From Alistipes sp. UBA943 (GTDB lineage Bacteria; Bacteroidota; Bacteroidia; Bacteroidales; Rikenellaceae), in the NCBI GenBank assembly GCA_002293345.1, contig DBDB01000034.1, positions 1 through 11,664 of the forward strand: 11,664 nt of DNA, given 5' to 3'. This document shows, piece after piece, positions 6,419-11,664 of the stretch. A model generated the notes under the pieces. The model did not search any database, had not been told where the DNA came from, and was given only the letters and a program-made list of their open reading frames with translations. The position numbers were made by a program, and so were the translations under genes. The first letter of the stretch is position 1, and each line of letters begins with the position of its first letter.

Positions 6419-7882
6419 TCACCAAGGACTCCGGTAGGCATGCCACCAACCGGTATAACCGCCCGAAAGGACGAACGAAAGGTCTTGTGTCTCGTTTTCG
6501 GCCGTCACCTTGTCGAACATCAGACTCATCGTGCCATCCGGACCTTCGGTGAGGGTGATCGTGCCACTCGTGAGGATTGCCGACTGATAATTGCCGTTAT
6601 TCATACGAACACTGAGTTCGCCGCTACATTGCCATGGTTCAAGAGGCCGATAGTATGAATCTTCCGGGGCGGATACGATCGTATAAGTTCCCGATTTTGT
6701 TCCTCCATCCTCCCACTTGAACGAGATTAGGATATCCACCTTCTTTTCCTGTGTATTTGCGTCGAGTACAAAATCCATCCTTGTCCTATCCACAATCCCA
6801 AACAGGGTCGATTCTTCTTCGCTCAGACGCAACAGATCGAACGTTGTCCCATCCACCGTGAGCGGCCCCACGCCTGAGTTGTCCGGCGTTGGGCCCCAAT
6901 TTTCCGTTCTATCCCTACGGTTTACCCTTCCCGTATAGCTCCCCGAAAGGATATAGGTGCCGGACTGTCCGGATGCCATGACGTCGTCGAACGTAAAGGT
7001 AAATCCGTCGCCCGATACCTCCACGATGATCGTCCCCTCGATAAAATTCTCGGAAAAACGTCCCCATATATTCTGGGTGAAAGAGACATATCCATCGAAC
7101 GTACCACCGTTGTAGGAAGGGATCGTGTAGCTTCCGGATGAGAGTGTCGGGGTGGTGTGGAAAAAGTTAAACTTGGGAGTGACCGATGTATTCAGATACT
7201 CACTCGTTCCGAAATCGAACTCCACCGTCGTGGCATAGAGACCGGGGAATTCCGTCTCTCCGTAATCGGTCATCATGACAATGGCTTTGTCGAGGGTCGG
7301 CCAAGTGCCCCACTGCACACTACTCTCCCCTATCTGCACGTTGGTGAGATAGGTGATTTTATCCGAGTATTGGAGCTTCACCGGATTATCCTTCTCTCTC
7401 CCGCTTTTTCCTTCGAGCGTAATGGTATAGATGTCTTCCGACCGCTTCACCCGCATCACACCCGATGAAAGAATCCCTCCAACAGAGACATCGGAACCAG
7501 GCGAATAATGCATATAGTCGACCATGCACGCTCCGGCTTTGTAGCTATTGTATTTCCCCCGTCCATCGCTATCCGGATGGGGAACGATCTCATAGAATCC
7601 GGGAGCCACACGATTGTCATCGTCTTCTGTGAAGACCCTCAGGGTGAAGGTACAACCGTCGCCATAGAGGGTAATTACAGACATGTCGACCGGCGAAGAC
7701 TCCGTGCCGTACCAATATTGTTCACCGGAGTGAATCCCTTTGACCGTTTCGCCGAAAGCCGCCTGATTGTGTAACTCCTTTCCGTCGGGTATCGTAATGT
7801 CGGGGGCTTCCAAGGTATCCCCACAACTCATCGAACCACAAATCGCGGCCGCAGCAAGTAAAAATCGCAGGAAATGTTTCAT
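6419..7882 (-). CDS. Hypothetical lipoprotein with three similar beta-rich domains
   Basis: The protein has 487 residues from the ATG at 7882; a further 19 residues upstream are open but run into the flavodiiron stop region and lack signal features. The signal peptide MKHFLRFLLAAAAICGSMSC gives lipidated Cys20. The rest appears to be three related units at about 60-178, 185-320 and 340-478. Each has a strand such as MSVITLYGDG, TTVEFDFGTS or TRMDFVLDAN, then APGFYEIV, SSGSYTIP or KSGTYTIV, then SGVMRVKRSEDIYTITLEG, EGTIIVEVSGDGFTFTFDD or SGTITLTEGPDGTMSLMFD; the last two end in LSGSYTGRV and LSGGYTGWW. Such units are common in Bacteroidales lipoproteins of unknown role, possibly in binding. 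The gene starts 19 nt after the flavodiiron gene and is probably co-transcribed with it. Confidence 0.82.
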   Translation of the reverse strand: MKHFLRFLLAAAAICGSMSCGDTLEAPDITIPDGKELHNQAAFGETVKGIHSGEQYWYGTESSPVDMSVITLYGDGCTFTLRVFTEDDDNRVAPGFYEIVPHPDSDGRGKYNSYKAGACMVDYMHYSPGSDVSVGGILSSGVMRVKRSEDIYTITLEGKSGREKDNPVKLQYSDKITYLTNVQIGESSVQWGTWPTLDKAIVMMTDYGETEFPGLYATTVEFDFGTSEYLNTSVTPKFNFFHTTPTLSSGSYTIPSYNGGTFDGYVSFTQNIWGRFSENFIEGTIIVEVSGDGFTFTFDDVMASGQSGTYILSGSYTGRVNRRDRTENWGPTPDNSGVGPLTVDGTTFDLLRLSEEESTLFGIVDRTRMDFVLDANTQEKKVDILISFKWEDGGTKSGTYTIVSAPEDSYYRPLEPWQCSGELSVRMNNGNYQSAILTSGTITLTEGPDGTMSLMFDKVTAENETQDLSFVLSGGYTGWWHAYRSPW

Positions 7883-7901
7883 GACTACAAGTATATGTGG
7901 G

Positions 7902-9104
7902 TTAAAGTTTCGCCACAATAGCGTCGGCGAGGATGGCACAGGAATCGGTATTGGCGGGAGTGCAGCCCTGTTTTACCTCCACGCCAGGTGCCACCAGATC
8001 CCATCCCGCACGTTCGGCAAATGCCGTCAGGCGTTTCACCGCCGCACCGGCCCAAGTGAATCCACCGAAGCAGGCAAACACACGACTCGGGATGCAACGC
8101 AACTCGATGTCCTCCACGAGTGCCTGTACCGGTGGAAAGAGTTCCATGTTGTACGTCGGGCTGCCGAGCACCACGGCACTATACTTAAATATGTCGCGCA
8201 ACACGAACGACGCGTGTGATGACGTCAGGTTGTGCATCGCGATTTTCGTGACACCCCGTGCAGCCAACTCCCGTGCGATGCGTTCGGCCGTCTGTTCCGT
8301 ATTGCCGTACATGCTCCCGTAAGCGATCACGACACCCCGCTCCAACGGCTCCCAACGACTCATGCGGTCGTACAGATCCAGCACCTTCGGGAAATGTTCC
8401 GTCCATACGGGTCCGTGCGTCGGGCACACCACCTTCAGCGGCAACACCGGTGCGAGCTTCTTGATCGCGTTCTGTACCGGCACGCCATACTTACCGACAA
8501 TGTTGGCGTAATAGCGCACCATCTCGTCCCAATATTTCGACGTATCGCACCCGGCGTCCAGTTGCACATCGGTGACACCGCCATCCAGCGTGCCGAACGT
8601 ACCGAACGCGTCGCCGGCAAAGAGTAATCCCTCCTCGGCGCACAACGTGACCATCGTCTCGGGCCAGTGAACCATCGGAATAAAATGAAATTGCAGCGTC
8701 CGTTTACCCAACTGCAACGTGTCGCCATCGGCCACCGTGAGGGTGTTTTCCGTAATGCCGTAGTACCCCTCCACCATCTGCAACGTCTTGGCATTACCGA
8801 CGATCCGGATGCCGGGATACGCCTGACGTACGGCATGGATCGCGCCCGAATGGTCGGGTTCCATGTGGTTGATGATCAGGTAATCGACCGTGCGGTCGCC
8901 GAGGATCCCACGGATATTGGCCAACAACCGTTCGCTGAAGCCGGCGTCGATCGTATCCACGAGGGCGACTTTCTCATCCTCTATCAAATAAGTGTTGTAC
9001 GACACGCCATGCGGAAGCGGCCATAGCCCCTCGAAACGGTGTGTCGTACGGTCGTTGGCACCCACGTAATGGACACCTTTTGTGATTTCGGTCACTCTTT
9101 TCAT
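7902..9104 (-). CDS. fprA: Flavodiiron protein (FprA-type O2/NO reductase)
   Basis: This 400-residue cytoplasmic protein has the two-domain flavodiiron layout. The N-terminal metallo-beta-lactamase-like domain carries the di-iron ligands H80-x-E82-x-D84-H85 (NHMEPDHSG), H146 (MVHWPETM), D165 (FAGDAFG) and H230 (CPTHGPVW). The C-terminal flavodoxin domain carries the FMN phosphate loop YGSMYGNTEQ (262-271), GSPTYN (314-319) and CFGGFTWAG (345-353). There is no C-terminal rubredoxin or flavin-reductase extension, so it is a class A enzyme of normal length. Such proteins reduce O2 to water or NO to N2O with electrons usually from rubredoxin, protecting anaerobes. The ATG at 9104 was chosen over an upstream ATG at 9149 because the TACCTTTG -7 box lies between them, and KRVTEITKGVHYVG is the usual start. 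Confidence 0.95.
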   Translation of the reverse strand: MKRVTEITKGVHYVGANDRTTHRFEGLWPLPHGVSYNTYLIEDEKVALVDTIDAGFSERLLANIRGILGDRTVDYLIINHMEPDHSGAIHAVRQAYPGIRIVGNAKTLQMVEGYYGITENTLTVADGDTLQLGKRTLQFHFIPMVHWPETMVTLCAEEGLLFAGDAFGTFGTLDGGVTDVQLDAGCDTSKYWDEMVRYYANIVGKYGVPVQNAIKKLAPVLPLKVVCPTHGPVWTEHFPKVLDLYDRMSRWEPLERGVVIAYGSMYGNTEQTAERIARELAARGVTKIAMHNLTSSHASFVLRDIFKYSAVVLGSPTYNMELFPPVQALVEDIELRCIPSRVFACFGGFTWAGAAVKRLTAFAERAGWDLVAPGVEVKQGCTPANTDSCAILADAIVAKL

Positions 9105-9125
9105 CAGTGTATTTAGCTTTGTACA

Positions 9126-9133
9126 CAAAGGTA
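9126..9133 (-). promoter_or_regulatory. Bacteroidota -7 element for the flavodiiron gene
   Basis: On the minus strand this reads TACCTTTG, the same octamer as at 2027 and at the same distance from its start codon (21 nt between box and ATG). TTG triplets lie upstream at 9147-9149 and 9159-9161 but not at ideal -33 spacing. It is divergent from the promoter at 9168-9199. Confidence 0.62.
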
Positions 9134-9167
9134 TGAAATAATTCGACAATATTATTTACAATAATAT

Positions 9168-9199
9168 TTTGCGTATTTGTATTTTTTATTTTACATTTG
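9168..9199 (+). promoter_or_regulatory. Bacteroidota promoter (-33 TTTG, -7 TACATTTG)
   Basis: TTTG at 9168-9171 and TACATTTG at 9192-9199 are separated by 20 nt, the best match to the two-part Bacteroidota sigma promoter in this window. The ATG of the lipoprotein gene is 32 nt further on. The surroundings are very AT-rich. Confidence 0.72.
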
Positions 9200-9231
9200 T
9201 CGCGAAAAAACTAATTAAATCTATTATCACC

Positions 9232-9840
9232 ATGAAAAAATTATTGTTTATCGCAGCACCCGTGCTGTTTTTGTTCAGCTGCTCGACAGTTGAGGAGACC
9301 GTTGAGATTCCTGCCATGGGAACACAGTTGACAGCCGAGGAAGCAATGCAGTGGGAGCCCCAAGCGATGGTATGGGAGGAGATCCAAGCCCCCGAGTCTG
9401 AAGTCGACACACGTGCGGCGTTGGCTCCGATGCCTTTCTTCTACTTTGGTATGCCCGGAAGACTGCTTCCGATCCAGTTCCGTCAGAACTATCCAGCATG
9501 GAGCTACCACCCCGGGTACGGAAACGACCTTCCGGCGGGTCTTCGTTGGAGCAGCGGCCAGGACCCCCGTTATGTTGAGTTGACCCGTACGGTCAGCCTC
9601 AAAGCGTTGCCCAGCGGTGGATATGCTATCGGAGGAGTGGTTATGTACTCGCTGTACGACGTGCGTAACGGTGCATATGTAAAAACCGACGAGAAGATTA
9701 TTTACGACGATCGCGGTGTGGCAGCCGGTTCGGCTGATGCATGGGGCATCACAGCTTTCCGCTTCCCCGACGTTCCCGGACTTTTCCTGAGTCACTACCT
9801 CAACGATGGTTTCGATTTCTTCAACAGCATGATGATCTAA
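9232..9840 (+). CDS. Hypothetical lipoprotein (202 aa)
   Basis: I do not recognise the family. The ATG at 9232 begins the signal peptide MKKLLFIAAPVLFLFSC with lipidated Cys17; the in-frame extension to 9169 precedes the promoter and is rejected. The mature part starts with a Glu-rich stretch (STVEETVEIPAMG, then AEEAMQWEPQAMVWEEI to about residue 55). A Pro/Phe/Tyr-rich centre follows (APMPFFYFGMPGRLLPIQFR, YPAWSYHPGYGNDLP). The rest is beta-like: VELTRTVSLKALPSGGYAIGGVVMYSLYD (about 122-150), then DEKIIYDDRG and a final FRFPDVPGLFLSHYLNDGFDFF. No catalytic motif is visible. It has its own promoter and a strong terminator, so it appears to be a single-gene unit. Confidence 0.8.
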   Translation: MKKLLFIAAPVLFLFSCSTVEETVEIPAMGTQLTAEEAMQWEPQAMVWEEIQAPESEVDTRAALAPMPFFYFGMPGRLLPIQFRQNYPAWSYHPGYGNDLPAGLRWSSGQDPRYVELTRTVSLKALPSGGYAIGGVVMYSLYDVRNGAYVKTDEKIIYDDRGVAAGSADAWGITAFRFPDVPGLFLSHYLNDGFDFFNSMMI

Positions 9841-9862
9841 GTTGAACCGTCATCATTCTTTT

Positions 9863-9897
9863 TCATCCCGGACGAATCGTTCGGGATGATTTTTTTG
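9863..9897 (+). terminator. Rho-independent terminator after the 202-aa lipoprotein gene
   Basis: CATCCCG (9864-9870) pairs with CGGGATG (9882-9888); the stem extends inward through ACGA/TCGT with a G-T wobble and outward by one T-A pair. A run of seven T (9890-9896) follows. It begins 22 nt after the stop codon. Confidence 0.88.
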
Positions 9898-9923
9898 TCA
9901 CACTATTTTTGTTTTATTTTCGT

Positions 9924-9944
9924 TATCTTCGCCAAATATGTTTG
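9924..9944 (+). promoter_or_regulatory. Candidate -7 elements for the EF-hand/LRR lipoprotein gene
   Basis: Two candidates lie close together: TATCTTCG (9924-9931, one mismatch to TAnnTTTG) and TATGTTTG (9937-9944, exact). TTTG at 9908-9911 and 9894-9897 could serve as -33 boxes, but neither spacing is ideal. If the exact match is used, the ATG at 9938 lies inside the promoter and cannot be the start, which favours 9962 or 9968. Confidence 0.45.
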
Positions 9945-9967
9945 CTAAAAAACGTACGGACATGAAT

Positions 9968-11443
9968 ATGAAAAAATTCTGGTTATTTCTGCTTCTGCCC
10001 ACGCTGATGCTGGCCGGGTGTGATATCAACTTCGGCGGTGGTGGCGATGAAGATGGCGACGGTGATGGCGGATACGGCGACGAAATCATGTACACTATCG
10101 CGATCCTCGATGCCGAACACGGTCGTGCCGAAGCCAAAGGATGGGGCGGGGAACGGGGCGACGAACTGGTGGTGGTCACCCAAATGTATGAGGGAGGCGG
10201 TATTTTTTTGGTGCCCCTTGCCGAAGAAGGATACAAAATAGACTATTGGCAACTCCTCGAGGGCGGTGACGTCCAAATTCACGACGGTCAATTTGAGTTT
10301 CCGGAGATATCGGCCTACTTCACAATGCCGGCGAGCAATGTGGTGGTCGCTCCCGTATTCCGCGAAAAACGCCTTTTCGACATTGCATTCAAGCAGTTCG
10401 ACGAAAACATGACAGAGCTGACCGGAGAGGACGAGATGCGTGGTACGGTGGAGATGCGTGTGAACGGTCAGATCGTCACGCAAGTCCGTGAGGATGACGT
10501 GGTTACAATGACAGCTATTCCCAAGGAAGGATACGAATTTCTCGAATGGGGTACGATTGGCGATATATGGTATGACGGTACGAACGACCCCACGTCGCCC
10601 ACGATCACATTCACGATGACCGAATATACGACCGACGTGTGGCTGAGTTTCGGTGTGGAGGACGATGGTTTCGACGTGCTGTCTGCAATCGAGGATCCGG
10701 TCTTCAAAACCTATTGCCGGATGGAGTATGACACGGATGGCGATGGACGTCTGTCGCGGCCCGAGGCGCATCAGGCAAGGGGTAATTTGATCCTCACGGG
10801 GTTGAATATCACCTCGTTGGCCGGTATCGAGTATCTCACGGAGTTAGTCGGAGTCTATTGCAATGATAACAGACTTACGGAGTTGGATGTCTCGAAACTC
10901 ACTAAACTCAACACGCTCCATTGCTACAACAACGAGCTCACAGAATTGAATCTGTCAGAAAACAGAGAGTTGCAAAATTTGGATTGCCACAACAATCAAC
11001 TCACTATGTTGATCACGGCCAATCAACCAAAATTGATCAATCTGAGTTGTTACGATAACGAAATTCCATACCTGGATTTGGTCTACAACACCGCTCTGCT
11101 CTCTCTGTACTGCAACAACAACCGTCTCACGGAGTTGAATACAACGAAAAATACAACGCTCCGGATATTGGTTTGCTCTTTCAATGAAATCGAGACCCTG
11201 TCGCTTTCAAACTGGCAATTGACCGATCTGATATGTAACGACAATAAGCTGCAACAGGTCAACGTTTCCGGCAGTATGCTGTTGAGCGTACTTATGTGCG
11301 GCAATAATCCGGGGCGTGACGGGGTTTTTGCCGTATGGACGGGACGGGATAATTTCCTCCCGCCAATGGGATTCACAACCGGCGACTGGTACTATGACTC
11401 GCAACGTGTCGAGATAGAATACCAACCTTCATCTGCGAAATAA
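9968..11443 (+). CDS. Lipoprotein with two beta repeats, EF-hand loop and eight leucine-rich repeats
   Basis: The protein has 491 residues from the ATG at 9968, chosen because it directly begins MKKFWLFLLLPTLMLAGC (Cys18); ATGs at 9962 and 9938 are in frame. An acidic Gly/Asp linker (about 19-39) follows the lipid anchor and may extend the protein from the membrane. Residues about 40-235 hold two beta repeats of the InlB-B/Flg_new type: EEGYKIDYWQLLEGG ... FTMPASNVVVAPVF and KEGYEFLEWGTIGD ... ITFTMTEYTTDVWLSF. D255-E266 is a canonical EF-hand loop (DTDGDGRLSRPE). Eight 21-residue repeats of LxxLxCxxNxLTxLxxSxN follow (about 275-455), then a C-cap (WYYDSQRVEIEYQ). The EF-hand, repeat and cap module closely matches that of the M64 lipoprotein. 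It is probably a surface-exposed binding protein; the ligand is unknown. Confidence 0.85.
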   Translation: MKKFWLFLLLPTLMLAGCDINFGGGGDEDGDGDGGYGDEIMYTIAILDAEHGRAEAKGWGGERGDELVVVTQMYEGGGIFLVPLAEEGYKIDYWQLLEGGDVQIHDGQFEFPEISAYFTMPASNVVVAPVFREKRLFDIAFKQFDENMTELTGEDEMRGTVEMRVNGQIVTQVREDDVVTMTAIPKEGYEFLEWGTIGDIWYDGTNDPTSPTITFTMTEYTTDVWLSFGVEDDGFDVLSAIEDPVFKTYCRMEYDTDGDGRLSRPEAHQARGNLILTGLNITSLAGIEYLTELVGVYCNDNRLTELDVSKLTKLNTLHCYNNELTELNLSENRELQNLDCHNNQLTMLITANQPKLINLSCYDNEIPYLDLVYNTALLSLYCNNNRLTELNTTKNTTLRILVCSFNEIETLSLSNWQLTDLICNDNKLQQVNVSGSMLLSVLMCGNNPGRDGVFAVWTGRDNFLPPMGFTTGDWYYDSQRVEIEYQPSSAK

Positions 11444-11446
11444 AGC

Positions 11447-11479
11447 AAAGATCCCCACCGTTAAGGTGGGGATCTTTTT
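11447..11479 (+). terminator. Strong Rho-independent terminator after the LRR lipoprotein gene
   Basis: A 13-bp perfect stem, AAAGATCCCCACC (11447-11459) with GGTGGGGATCTTT (11465-11477), has the loop GTTAA and a five-T tract (11475-11479). It separates the gene from cassette 3, so read-through into the cassette should be low. Confidence 0.93.
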
Positions 11480-11493
11480 GTCACTTCTGCCTC

Positions 11494-11664
11494 CTCCCCG
11501 CGGCGGGGTACCGTAACTACTCCGATGGTCAGCTGGGCGATCAGACTTCCCGCGGAAACTATTGGATGCTCTCGGCTTCGTCTGTGGCGGATGCGCGGAG
11601 GTTTCATTTCAATGCCGGCGCTACGGATTCGACGACTTCCCTTTACGTCGGGTACGGCTTCTCC
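11494..11664 (+). pseudogene. Cassette 3: startless C-terminal fragment of a FISUMP/C-type-lectin-like protein (cut by window edge)
   Basis: From CTC 11494 to the window end the frame encodes 57 residues beginning LPAAGYRNYSDGQL, with GNYW in the middle and YVGYGFS at the edge. By hand alignment 32 of 57 residues equal cassette 1 without a gap. It lies just after the terminator of the LRR lipoprotein, in a different frame from that gene, with no ATG, GTG or TTG in frame and no promoter seen. CCCCG-CGG-CGGGG (11496-11508) forms the same 5-bp hairpin as in cassette 1. LPAAGYRNYSDG is very close to the family consensus I remember, so this copy appears the least decayed. Its end and tail lie outside the window. 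Confidence 0.72.

Noticed and set aside
9105..9149. Flavodiiron start at 9149
   Set aside because: The TACCTTTG -7 element lies inside this extension, and the family normally begins near the ATG at 9104.
1..11664. Transposase, integrase, phage genes, CRISPR array, tRNA or rRNA
   Set aside because: I looked for them on both strands and saw none; mobility of the cassettes, if real, must be driven from elsewhere in the genome.

Overview
The window looks like a chromosomal stretch from a member of the Bacteroidota, probably Bacteroidales and perhaps an Alistipes-like gut bacterium. The evidence is: several TAnnTTTG boxes 22-45 nt upstream of start codons (the Bacteroidota -7 element), start sites without Shine-Dalgarno sequences, many short type II lipoprotein signals, Cys/Asn-type leucine-rich repeats, and protein families typical of gut Bacteroidales. 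No rRNA, tRNA, CRISPR array, transposase, reverse transcriptase or phage gene was seen.

Layout. 1-435 is the 3' end of a 37-kDa nucleoid-associated protein gene (NdpA/YejK family). 609-1718 is a lipoprotein gene for a sugar-hydrolase-like beta-propeller, broken by two frameshifts. 1740-1938 is a startless gene fragment (cassette 1). 2056-4221 encodes a large lipoprotein that joins a Big2 domain, an EF-hand loop, leucine-rich repeats and an M64 zinc peptidase; it overlaps a GNAT acetyltransferase gene (4214-4879). 4946-5608 encodes a DUF5131-type radical SAM protein, followed at 5639-5834 by cassette 2. 5988-6350 encodes a small lipoprotein and ends at a hairpin terminator that probably works in both directions. 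On the minus strand, a flavodiiron protein gene (9104-7902) is followed 19 nt later by a lipoprotein gene with three similar domains (7882-6419). 9232-9840 encodes another lipoprotein. 9968-11443 encodes a lipoprotein with two beta repeats, an EF-hand loop and leucine-rich repeats closely related to those of the M64 protein. A strong terminator follows, then cassette 3, cut by the window edge.

The most interesting structure is the set of three dispersed, startless cassettes. Each encodes about 62 residues that resemble the C-terminal half-domain of FISUMP/C-type-lectin-like Bacteroidales surface proteins (LPAxGxR at one end, GFSLRC at the other). Each lies directly downstream of an unrelated gene. 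Invariant codons alternate with codons that change at positions 1 and 2 but usually keep a pyrimidine at position 3. That pattern is expected if AAY codons in a template had been diversified by a diversity-generating retroelement, or if the cassettes are silent donors for variation of an expressed surface protein elsewhere. Neither a reverse transcriptase nor a full-length recipient gene is present here, so this is a hypothesis.

Five intact lipoproteins and one broken one sit in 11.7 kb, so most of the region appears devoted to envelope or surface proteins. The flavodiiron protein, acetyltransferase, radical SAM protein and nucleoid protein look like ordinary metabolic or housekeeping genes among them.
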